Assembly (NCBI GenBank): GCA_021833085.1
Contig: JAKBGL010000037.1
Coordinates: 1,201 to 9,467 of the forward strand
Direction of reading: 5' to 3'
DNA length: 8,267 bases
DNA from: Actinomycetes bacterium
GTDB taxonomy: Bacteria > Actinomycetota > Acidimicrobiia > Acidimicrobiales > Acidimicrobiaceae
A model generated the notes under the pieces. It saw only the letters and a list, made by a program, of their open reading frames with translations. It was not told the DNA's origin and made no database searches. The stretch's first letter is position 1. Each line of letters starts with the position of its first letter. This document shows, piece by piece, positions 1-5,939 of the stretch. The position numbers were made by a program, and so were the translations under genes.

Positions 1-110
1 ATGGAGGATCTAAAGGAACTCACCACAACAGATCTTTCATCGGTTGCGTCATGAAGAGTTTCACGATAAGTCCTAAACCACCGTTTGTTACGATAGGCGT
101 TACGACATGA
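1..110 (+). other. Window-edge sequence with two open frames, identity unknown
   Basis: Two forward frames are open from the window edge. One runs from position 1 to a TGA at 52-54 and reads MEDLKELTTTDLSSVAS. The other ends at a TGA at 108-110, which overlaps the ATG at 107-109 of the broken zinc-ribbon gene in an ATGA arrangement typical of translational coupling. I recognise neither peptide. The ATGA overlap hints that the second frame is the end of an upstream partner gene, but the 35 visible residues show no family motif. It may equally be decayed DNA. Confidence 0.2.
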
Positions 111-409
111 GTACGCTTTCATGAAAGTGGTGCGGTGCAACGTTTCCTTTATCTGGACGCCTCAAGTTCTGTAGCGATGCTCACAGACAGGCCAGCTATC
201 GGGCTAGAAGTAGATCTAACAGCACCAATGCTACTGTAACTGCTAAAAGACCTGACACCACTGTATATGAGTGCCCTAGTTGTGAACAGCGGTACCTTGG
301 GATTCAGAGATGCCCGGACTGTAACCTGTTCTGCTCTCGTGTTGGACCTGGAGGCTTATCTCCATACTGTGACGAATCGGTTGCCTACTTAGATCTCGAT
401 AACCGATAG
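107..409 (+). pseudogene. Broken small double zinc-ribbon protein
   Basis: Read from the ATG at 107, the frame gives MSTLS, then an in-frame TGA (122-124), then an open frame to TAG at 407-409. The rest begins KWCG and continues with FCSDAHRQASYRAR, YECPSCEQRYLG, RCPDCNLFC and GPGGLSPYCDE. This resembles small actinobacterial zinc-ribbon proteins, known to me from memory, of the form CxxCG...CSDACRQAAYR followed by YECPxCExRYLGEQRCPDCN...GLCPHCDEPV. The premature TGA sits exactly where the first Cys of the first CxxC should be. In the last pair the first Cys is Ser (SPYC). No alternative start codon exists in frame after the TGA. The loss of metal ligands and the stop together suggest a decaying gene. 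I have seen such proteins near mobile elements, but no transposase is visible here. Confidence 0.6.
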
Positions 410-469
410 ATACTCTACTTCCATTGTCAAGGACTAAATAAAGATCAAAAGTCAATGACAGTTCTATAA

Positions 470-682
470 CCATTTCCTAAGATAGACACAGTTCCAAAGA
501 CTCTGTGGCCCTATTTGCACAACTTTAGGTACACAACTAAGACGCCTTGCCGTCCATCCGGCGAGCGTTATGCTCGCCATCTCGGTCACCTCGACGACCT
601 AGTGCATAAGACATACAGCCCGTACGATCGCTTGAGACTGCGTGAACTGCTCCCAAATATTGATAACTCCGCAGGACTGTGA
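470..682 (+). pseudogene. Startless open frame, possible gene remnant
   Basis: A 70-codon frame is open between TAA (467-469) and TGA (680-682). It has no ATG or GTG start; the TTG at 515 is the only candidate and has no ribosome-binding site. The peptide looks protein-like towards its C-terminus (GERYARHLGHLDDLVHKTY, then SPYDRLRLRELLPNI), with amphipathic helical spacing and ordinary codon use. I cannot assign a family. It lies in the same reading frame as the broken zinc-ribbon gene 60 bp upstream, and its stop falls inside the inverted repeat at 662-691. It may be the 3' end of a decayed gene or chance. Confidence 0.3.
560..578. repeat. 7-bp perfect inverted repeat (hairpin)
   Basis: GGCGAGC and GCTCGCC flank the 5-base loop GTTAT. 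The stem is very GC-rich and perfect, but no T-run follows on either strand, so it does not look like an intrinsic terminator. It lies inside the startless open frame at 470-682. Confidence 0.5.
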
Positions 683-691
683 GGAGTTATC
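662..691. repeat. 9-bp perfect inverted repeat
   Basis: GATAACTCC (662-670) and GGAGTTATC (683-691) form a perfect 9-bp stem around a 12-base loop. No clear T-tract follows, so a classical terminator is doubtful. It lies about 100 bp upstream of the gene at 790 and spans the stop of the open frame at 470-682. It could be an operator-like dyad for the 790 gene or a structural remnant. Confidence 0.5.
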
Positions 692-789
692 CTCTTGTGG
701 GTAATTGGGTCTCTTATCGACTACCATGAGTTATGTGCCCGTAGGCAAGGGTATCCCTTAGGTTGATCAAAGAGTAGAAGAGGTGTCAA

Positions 790-1050
790 GTGGATGCAGA
801 GATTGCGAGTCCTCCGCGAGCGAAGGCTGTTGTAGTTTACCTTGGACCTGTGGCACCACACTGGGAAGTCCGTCAAGTATCTGGGGATGCAAGGGTTGTG
901 GACGACTTCAGACAGCGAGTTCTTGCTCGACTCTTGATGCTACCAGCTCATGATCCTCAGTTCCGGAGAAATCGTGAGCGTGTCATGAGAGACGCTGAGC
1001 GCGAAGGAGTAGTTATCGAGTGGGATATCTCTGGAAGTGAAGAAGGTTAG
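790..1050 (+). CDS. Conserved-looking small hypothetical protein (86 aa)
   Basis: The start is GTG at 790. It is preceded by a clear ribosome-binding site, GAAGAGG at 777-783, six bases upstream, and an in-frame TAG at 775-777 rules out a longer protein. The 86-residue product has a hydrophobic strand near residues 12-19 (KAVVVYLG), a WEVRQVSG segment that looks like a second strand, and a highly charged helical region at about residues 37-73 (DDFRQRVLARLLMLP, then RRNRERVMRDAERE). It ends with VVIEWDIS, another probable strand. There is no signal peptide, membrane segment or cysteine. I do not recognise the family; the alpha/beta pattern suggests a small cytosolic domain. The gene faces the next one tail to tail with only 15 bp between the stops. 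Confidence 0.7.
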   Translation: MDAEIASPPRAKAVVVYLGPVAPHWEVRQVSGDARVVDDFRQRVLARLLMLPAHDPQFRRNRERVMRDAEREGVVIEWDISGSEEG

Positions 1051-1065
1051 CTAATCTCTCCAACG

Positions 1066-2007
1066 CTAGTGCTTTCTCAAGCCCCATCTTCGTTTAGATG
1101 TTACAATTAGATCGTCAGACTTTGGATCCCATCCTTGCTTTTCTAACTTGGTAGCTGATTTTTCAAACTGTTCACCGAATTGACCAGTTTGTTCAAAGAC
1201 TTTGTTTTTAAGTTCCATAGTGGTAAAAAACGGATGATTCTCGAGCTCTTCGCTGGTTTCGTCGTGAAGTGGCACATCTGAGTTACTGCTACCAATTCGG
1301 CTTCCAATATCTGTGTTTGGTTTCAAGTCGTCGAGTCCTTCGAGTAGCCCTTGCACTTCATTGTATGTGTCGATTGGGCGGGATGGAACTTGGATATTTT
1401 TTGCTGTAGTCGTTTCTGTTGAGCTAGGAGTATCTTGCTGTACTAATACAGGACATGGCTTGAGGGCTTCGCCCGACTTGAGTCCGAGGGCTGCCACACG
1501 GCTAAGTCGATTCCATACGTCTTGTGTTGAAAGTTTAGAGCCATAGTCGCTGGCGCAACCTTCCGTGGAGGGCTCATTCTCTGACTCATGCAATTGGCTG
1601 GAGTCCATACTTGAAGTGGATAGAGCATCGATAGGTGGTTGTTGGGACGAAGTATCTGAGCCGAAGTCATCTTCTTCAAAGTATGTGAATTTTCCATCGG
1701 TGCTTTTGGCTTCTAGGTGCGAGTAGGAGTTCTGTGAGTTGTCATCGTCACTTGACGACCCTAGTGGATAGAGAGACATCGTGGCAGCATGGTCACTCGA
1801 AAGTTCCAATTGTGAAGATCTGCTACTTTGCAGGTCTTCATTAGGGTCGGAATCTAGTTGTGCAGGTGCCGACTGAGCTGGATTATGAGTCGACTCAATC
1901 CATGAATGCTTATATGCGAAGCCTGGAGAGATGGAACTCCGATCTTTCGGCTCTACTTCAAACCAAGAAAATTCTGCGTTGTAAGACCTGCCGTCGCCTG
2001 TATTCAT
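1066..2007 (-). CDS. Ser/Asp/Glu-rich, probably disordered hypothetical protein (313 aa)
   Basis: I chose the ATG at 2005-2007 because AGGAG (2013-2017, read on the minus strand) sits exactly five bases upstream. A frame extension to a GTG at 2047-2049 adds 14 residues but has no well-placed ribosome-binding site. The protein opens with a possibly ordered segment (AEFSWFEVEPKDR, residues 11-23). It then becomes very rich in Ser, Asp, Glu and Gln over about residues 40-155, with runs such as SSSDDDNSQNS and FEEDDFGSD. A likely helix follows at about 160-180 (TQDVWNRLSRVAALGLKSGE), then another polar linker, then a charged C-terminus (about 265-313) with a helix ending in KRRWGLRKH. No signal peptide or membrane segment is seen. 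Short helices in acidic linkers with a basic tail suggest a flexible adaptor or scaffold, possibly phosphorylated; this is inference. No family recognised. Confidence 0.7.
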   Translation of the reverse strand: MNTGDGRSYNAEFSWFEVEPKDRSSISPGFAYKHSWIESTHNPAQSAPAQLDSDPNEDLQSSRSSQLELSSDHAATMSLYPLGSSSDDDNSQNSYSHLEAKSTDGKFTYFEEDDFGSDTSSQQPPIDALSTSSMDSSQLHESENEPSTEGCASDYGSKLSTQDVWNRLSRVAALGLKSGEALKPCPVLVQQDTPSSTETTTAKNIQVPSRPIDTYNEVQGLLEGLDDLKPNTDIGSRIGSSNSDVPLHDETSEELENHPFFTTMELKNKVFEQTGQFGEQFEKSATKLEKQGWDPKSDDLIVTSKRRWGLRKH

Positions 2008-2141
2008 TATCGCTCCTAATGTGTGTGTGCCCTTGCTTGGGGCCATCACCTACATCTTGTGTATCGACACTATGTGACTAATTACTTACTTGTAATCCGT
2101 CGATTTATCTAAATAATCACTTAGGGTGGCAGAATTAACTG

Positions 2142-3314
2142 TCATAACTTTACTCTTGTAAGCCAAGCATCGAAATCAGTCAGCTCGTCGGATGTTGGAA
2201 GATGTTCGTGGTTGCTTAGGGCAAGAGTTAGTTCGGCTTCGCAGTCTTTTTCAGTTACAAAAGTCGCAAATTCACTTGCAAGCTCGACAACGCGCGCTGA
2301 TATGTCTATTCCAAACATGCGACCCATAATCAACTCTGCTTGCGGCCCGTCTAAACGACGTCTTCGAGTTGCCTCCTCGATTAGGTAGTACTCTCCGAAG
2401 AGCGATAGCGCGACCTTTCGACTTACGATATTTAAGGCTGCCTCTAGAACGACAAGCGTAACTTCAATATTTGAGTAGTTTATGCGTTGAGCTTCGGTCA
2501 TCTCATTGCCTATTAGTTCTGTTGGGTCGGCGAAGATAGCCTGGAGCGCTTCGGGATCGGTGGGATTGATACCTTGAATCTTTTCGATCATGGCGTGTAC
2601 GTCTGCGCGCATGTCTGCTAGGTGTAGACGAATCTGTACGTCAAAGGTGTCACGAAAGTCTTCAATTCCAAGCACCAGGGTGGCCGTAAGTTCTTGAACC
2701 AAGAGCCAGAGGACTACTTGATCGTGATCAAGGTTCCACTCCTTTGCGAATTTGGCGACCGAGTATGGTGCCACGATAGTCTTGTTGAGGTCTTGCATGG
2801 GTATGGGAAGTTCGTAGGCTCTCAGCGCTTCCTTGCAGTAATGACCCAGAAGCGATCCAATCTGAGCACCCGAGATCATAGGTGCCATTGCGCTGCCCAG
2901 CTGGCTCATGATAGCTGCAAGAGGGTTGTCTGCATCCGAGACTTGCGACGTCGGTAACGTGTTTGCAGAGACAGCGAGGGTCTCCGAGAGAGTCGTTATA
3001 TAAGGCGACCAGGCCTTCGACAATGCGTCGACCAATTGTCTTGGATTGACTAATTCAAGTTTCGTTTTGGAGACGGCGACTCCTGATAACAGGTCTATGT
3101 TCGACACGTGGAGTTGAGCAAGCTCAAAGAGTTGCTCGTACTTTAGGCGCTCAAGGGGCTCAACGTTTGCTTCGTACTCAGGTTCTGATACTGGGAGTAA
3201 CGAGAACTGCCCAATAAAGTCCTGTGCATTGACGCTGTTGGACGTTAGGGTTTTCATTAGATCACTAAGTAGGAAATCAAATGGATTATTTGGCTCTGGA
3301 CTGTCCTCGCTCAT
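2142..3314 (-). CDS. DUF2342 / zinc-dependent metalloprotease family protein lacking the HExxH histidines
   Basis: The 390-residue protein fits the actinobacterial DUF2342 ('zinc-dependent metalloprotease', zincin-like) family. It has an N-terminal FDFLLSDLM segment, a Gly/Ala-rich helix with SGAQIGSLLGHY (148-159), an LPIP turn (169-172), and APYSVAKFAKEWNLDHDQVVLWL (182-204) just before the expected active site. The C-terminus carries GRMFGIDISARVVELA (331-346) and LPTSDELTDFDAWLTRV (372-388), which match the family's ending. The metal motif, normally LHEVTHH or similar, here reads VQELTA: Gln207 and Ala211 replace the two zinc-binding His, and only Glu208 remains. Peptidase activity is therefore unlikely. 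The ATG at 3312-3314 lacks a strong ribosome-binding site. In mycobacteria the homologue lies next to the YlbL-type PDZ protease gene, which is also in this window. The Ser-rich gene follows 134 bp downstream on the same strand. Confidence 0.85.
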   Translation of the reverse strand: MSEDSPEPNNPFDFLLSDLMKTLTSNSVNAQDFIGQFSLLPVSEPEYEANVEPLERLKYEQLFELAQLHVSNIDLLSGVAVSKTKLELVNPRQLVDALSKAWSPYITTLSETLAVSANTLPTSQVSDADNPLAAIMSQLGSAMAPMISGAQIGSLLGHYCKEALRAYELPIPMQDLNKTIVAPYSVAKFAKEWNLDHDQVVLWLLVQELTATLVLGIEDFRDTFDVQIRLHLADMRADVHAMIEKIQGINPTDPEALQAIFADPTELIGNEMTEAQRINYSNIEVTLVVLEAALNIVSRKVALSLFGEYYLIEEATRRRRLDGPQAELIMGRMFGIDISARVVELASEFATFVTEKDCEAELTLALSNHEHLPTSDELTDFDAWLTRVKL

Positions 3315-3580
3315 AAGTGAAGTCTATTAGGTTTTGAGATCTCGCCGCTAGTGCGCTTATCTTAGATAGTTTGCGAAGTTAAGGTTCTTGATCATGGTGG
3401 AGTTTTGAGACCTGAGTTGATTTGACTTAGGCGTATAGGACTTTTCGCCCTGTTACTTTTCGCAGAGAGAGCCGTATGTTAGTGATGCTTTACGGGTTCG
3501 CAAAGTGTGCAGACGTAGACTTGTCCGAGGATTGCTCTTGGCAAATGCTGTTTTGGAGTTTATAGGAAGTTATAGAGTCC

Positions 3581-3602
3581 TTACCGGCTAGCGTGCTGGT
3601 AA
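3581..3602. repeat. Imperfect hairpin
   Basis: TTACCGGC (3581-3588) pairs with GCTGGTAA (3595-3602) as an 8-bp stem with one G-U wobble when read as plus-strand RNA; the loop is TAGCGT. No T-run follows on either strand, so it is not a standard terminator. Confidence 0.35.
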
Positions 3603-3758
3603 TGATGCTCCGTAGACGTATACCGGAGAACGCAGCTGATTAAAAATACCACTATAGAGTTCATTCGTGAGTACGTTCTCGAAGTAGTCGCGGTCCTGTA
3701 AACATCACCAAATCAGTCAAAGCAAGCATGCTAGTTTGAACTCATTTGTTCTATTTTT

Positions 3759-3780
3759 ACTGGGAGATGACTGGGAGATG
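3759..3780. repeat. 11-bp tandem duplication
   Basis: ACTGGGAGATG occurs twice head to tail (3759-3769, 3770-3780) and is followed by a partial AGATG. It sits in non-coding DNA and looks like a simple slippage duplication. Confidence 0.6.
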
Positions 3781-4226
3781 AGATGTGTTTTGTCTGAAGT
3801 TTCTGACAAAGCCGAACCTGTAACCTTCCACAGAGGTAACCAACAACGTCGCTATACATCGTTGTAGGGGTGGATATAAGCCAAGAGCGGCTACAGCGGC
3901 CTCCGTGATCTTTAGTGATAATACGATAGTTATAAGTCATATATTCCTTTTGCCGATACGGAAGCGAATACAGTTCAAGATGTACTCTCAATCGGTGTGA
4001 GGTATACGTTCTTACGAGGTAGACGTAGTCGTATGTATCTAAATCTAAAAAATAACACTTTGACCATAAGGTGCCAACCAGTCAAGTCTCTCATGCTTAG
4101 CCAATAGAGCTTCGTCTTTAAAGGCGGTGAAGATGTCGCGCCGATGCTAGATAGTGCACGTTATAAGTATTGGAGAGTAGACTTTAGAAGGTAAGAAGCT
4201 GGAGTTTTGAGTTTAGACACCAAACA

Positions 4227-4694
4227 ATGAGGAACTACAGGATTGAAGTGAATACAAACATACTCATATCTATTCAAGAGGAAGAGATATCCATTTCGCA
4301 ACTTTACGACTTTTGCTTGGAGCCAGATTGTGGAGCTGTTGTCGTGTTTTCGGGTACCGTACGCAGTTTTTCTGAAGGAAGACTGAACGTAACCTCTCTT
4401 GTCTACGAGGCTTACACGGAACTAGCCATAAAGATGCTTTCTGAAATTGCCGAGAGGGTTTTTGAGTTGTATCAAGGAGTAAGGAAAATTGCTATTGTTC
4501 ACAGGCTAGGCTTGCTTAGCTTGTGTGAGTCATCTGTCGTTGTGGCCGTTTCTTCAGAACATCGGGAAGAGGCGTTTCAAGGAGCGAGGTTTGCTATAGA
4601 CACGTTGAAAGCTAGAGCACCGATTTGGAAGAAGGAGACCTGGTCTGGTGGAGAAGACTGGTCGGAAAACGCTTCGACGATTGTTGATTTGTAG
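4227..4694 (+). CDS. moaE: Molybdopterin synthase catalytic (large) subunit MoaE
   Basis: MoaE joins with the thiocarboxylated small subunit MoaD to put the dithiolene sulfurs into cyclic pyranopterin monophosphate, giving molybdopterin in the cytosol. The 155-residue protein has the usual length and motifs: CGAVVVFSGTVR (35-46), the YEAY segment (60-63), IVHRLG (90-95), SSEHREEAF (109-117) and the active-site block TLKARAPIWKKE (126-137). Lys128 and Lys135 match the conserved catalytic lysines of the E. coli enzyme's LKTRAPFWKRE block, so it should be active. The ATG at 4227 is the only reasonable start: an in-frame TAG lies at 4185 with no start codon between. It lacks a close ribosome-binding site (GGAG at 4201 is too far). 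No moaD, moaA or moaC is in the window, so its partner must be encoded elsewhere. It leads a plus-strand group with the small membrane protein and MreB-like genes. Confidence 0.93.
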   Translation: MRNYRIEVNTNILISIQEEEISISQLYDFCLEPDCGAVVVFSGTVRSFSEGRLNVTSLVYEAYTELAIKMLSEIAERVFELYQGVRKIAIVHRLGLLSLCESSVVVAVSSEHREEAFQGARFAIDTLKARAPIWKKETWSGGEDWSENASTIVDL

Positions 4695-4756
4695 GATTTG
4701 CAATGGCTGTATTTTCTAGGTTTCGGTTTTGATTAGTGATTTAAGGGGTGTTTTGG

Positions 4757-4939
4757 GTGAGTGTTTTGCTTTACATAGTTGTTCCTGTGGCCGTATTTGT
4801 AGTCTTAGGACTTGCGTTCAGTTTGAAGGATCGTAAGCCCAAATCTTTCGAGTCGGGAATCGAGGACTTTTCAAAGACCATCCAAGCTCTATCTCACTCT
4901 GCGAAAAGTGTCAGACCGGTAAGTGGGAGTGAGGATTGA
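4757..4939 (+). CDS. Small single-pass membrane protein (60 aa)
   Basis: I chose the GTG at 4757 because AAGGGG (4743-4748) lies eight bases upstream. A GTG at 4748 would add three residues but overlaps that site. Residues 2-22 (SVLLYIVVPVAVFVVLGLAFS) form one strong hydrophobic helix. KDRKPK follows at once, so the positive-inside rule puts the C-terminal 35 polar residues in the cytosol. That tail has an amphipathic stretch (IEDFSKTIQALSHSA). I recognise no family. It ends one base before the start of the MreB-like gene, which strongly suggests co-translation. A membrane-anchor or partner role for that protein is a natural guess but only inferred from position. Confidence 0.75.
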   Translation: MSVLLYIVVPVAVFVVLGLAFSLKDRKPKSFESGIEDFSKTIQALSHSAKSVRPVSGSED

Positions 4940-4940
4940 T

Positions 4941-5939
4941 GTGGACAACATATGCGCGGTTGACATAGGCGCAAGTCGTTCACGAGTCTGCCTTAGTGGA
5001 AAGGGATTGATCTACGACTCTATTTCGTCGATCGCTGTTGACGTAGCTTCTAACAATATCAAAGCTTGCGGAGAGGCGGCACTTGAACTCGTACGTAAAA
5101 GTGGTGGTCGGTACGTTATCAAGACTCCCTTCAAGGGAGGTATAACCTCAGATCCGAACATCTTGGCACCGTATTTGCGTGCCTTGTTTCACCAAATAGG
5201 TCTTGCCTCTCCCTCGAAGTACAAACTTGGAGTGGCAATACCGTCGCGTCTGACTCCCTTGGAGACGGATGTTTTGGGAGAGTGCGTTAGAGATGTTGGA
5301 GCCAAAGGGGTTTTTCTCGTGCCTGCACTACTAGCTGCAGCTCTGAGCGCTGGTATGGATGGTTCAAAGGCAGACGGCTTTATGGTGATGCTCGTCGGTG
5401 CTTCAAGAACGGAGTCATCCGTCTTTTCTCTTGGACAGATGACCGTAGTCCAGACATCAGAACTCGGCGGTTCGATAATTGGAGAGAAAATCGCGCGATT
5501 GATTATGGATCGCTATGGACTGATTGTTTCAACTGACACCGTCGAACAGGTAAAACAACATCTCATTACTCTTTCACCTAGAACTAAAATCAGAGTTGCA
5601 GATCTCTGGGGTCGAGATTCAAGAACAGGTGAGAGTCGCCAAGTCCGGGTCGAAGACTCTATCTTTATTGAAGAGGTAGCGTCTATATTTAATGAGATTG
5701 CTTCCGTGCCTTCTTTAGTTTTTTCCAACTGCGACGCTGAGTTGGTTTCAGATATAAGTTACCAAGGACTTCATATGGTAGGAGGCGTATCGGTTGTATC
5801 AGGACTTAAAGAGTTGGTAGAGCGACGATCGCAGGTGTTGGTTTCACTTCAGTCAAAGCCCTCTACTGCTGTGATTGAAGGTATCTTGTCGCTTATGACC
5901 GGAGGTTCAAAGGTAACGAGGGCGCTATCACTGTCGTAG
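4941..5939 (+). CDS. MreB-like actin-fold protein with degraded nucleotide-site motifs
   Basis: I chose the GTG at 4941 because GAGG (4931-4934) lies six bases upstream; GTG at 4923 or 4929 would extend the protein slightly. The 332 residues align along MreB: AVDIGASRS (6-14) for phosphate-1 (MreB SIDLGTANT), KTPFKGGITSD (61-71) for RPMKDGVIAD, VAIPSRLTPLETDVL (98-112), VFLVPALLAAALSAG (124-138) for VFLIEEPMAAAIGAG, MVMLVGASRTESSVFS (148-163) for MVVDIGGGTTEVAVIS, ELGGSIIGEKIARLIMDRYG (174-193), and HMVGGVSVVSGL (278-289) for the adenosine motif. The Glu of EEP is Ala129. The phosphate-2 Asp is Leu151 and its Gly-Gly-Gly is Gly-Ala-Ser. ATP hydrolysis therefore looks lost or greatly changed. 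Family members polymerise under the membrane and guide wall growth; this one may be a regulatory relative. Its end overlaps the HEAT-repeat gene by 12 bp. Confidence 0.75.
   Translation: MDNICAVDIGASRSRVCLSGKGLIYDSISSIAVDVASNNIKACGEAALELVRKSGGRYVIKTPFKGGITSDPNILAPYLRALFHQIGLASPSKYKLGVAIPSRLTPLETDVLGECVRDVGAKGVFLVPALLAAALSAGMDGSKADGFMVMLVGASRTESSVFSLGQMTVVQTSELGGSIIGEKIARLIMDRYGLIVSTDTVEQVKQHLITLSPRTKIRVADLWGRDSRTGESRQVRVEDSIFIEEVASIFNEIASVPSLVFSNCDAELVSDISYQGLHMVGGVSVVSGLKELVERRSQVLVSLQSKPSTAVIEGILSLMTGGSKVTRALSLS

Larger units (their letters stand above)
3315..4226. other. 912-bp stretch without a convincing gene
   Basis: This lies between the divergent DUF2342-family and moaE genes. All frames are broken often; the longest is an 86-codon minus-strand frame (3731-3991) with atypical composition and no ribosome-binding site. 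I see no tRNA, rRNA, CRISPR array or intact insertion sequence. It contains an imperfect hairpin at 3581-3602, an 11-bp tandem duplication at 3759-3780 and a 6-bp hairpin near 3845-3867 (ACAACG/CGTTGT). The length is large for a simple promoter region, so it may hold an unrecognised RNA or decayed genes. Confidence 0.5.

Noticed and set aside
276..473. 65-codon minus-strand frame.
   Set aside because: It is antisense to the zinc-ribbon pseudogene, whose Cys pattern is recognisable, so this is a shadow frame.
1051..1065. Possible terminator between the tail-to-tail genes at 790 and 1066.
   Set aside because: Only 15 bp, with a short TTAGCTAA palindrome near it and no stable stem or T-tract.
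1443..1697. 84-codon minus-strand frame inside the Ser-rich gene.
   Set aside because: It overlaps in another frame a gene that has a well-placed ribosome-binding site; no signal of its own.
3588..3704. Minus-strand 38-residue stretch containing RDYFENVLTNELYSGIFNQL.
   Set aside because: It looks protein-like, but it is short, has no start codon and is closed by stops on both sides; too little to call a gene remnant.
3861..3893. Plus-strand peptide VVGVDISQERL, resembling the N-terminus of IS110-type transposases.
   Set aside because: It is 11 residues in a frame closed by TAA at 3837 and TGA at 3906, and no further transposase motif follows in any frame. Chance cannot be excluded.
3731..3991. 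86-codon minus-strand frame in the gene-free region.
   Set aside because: No ribosome-binding site, odd composition (many Tyr, Ser, Cys), and no motif that I recognise.
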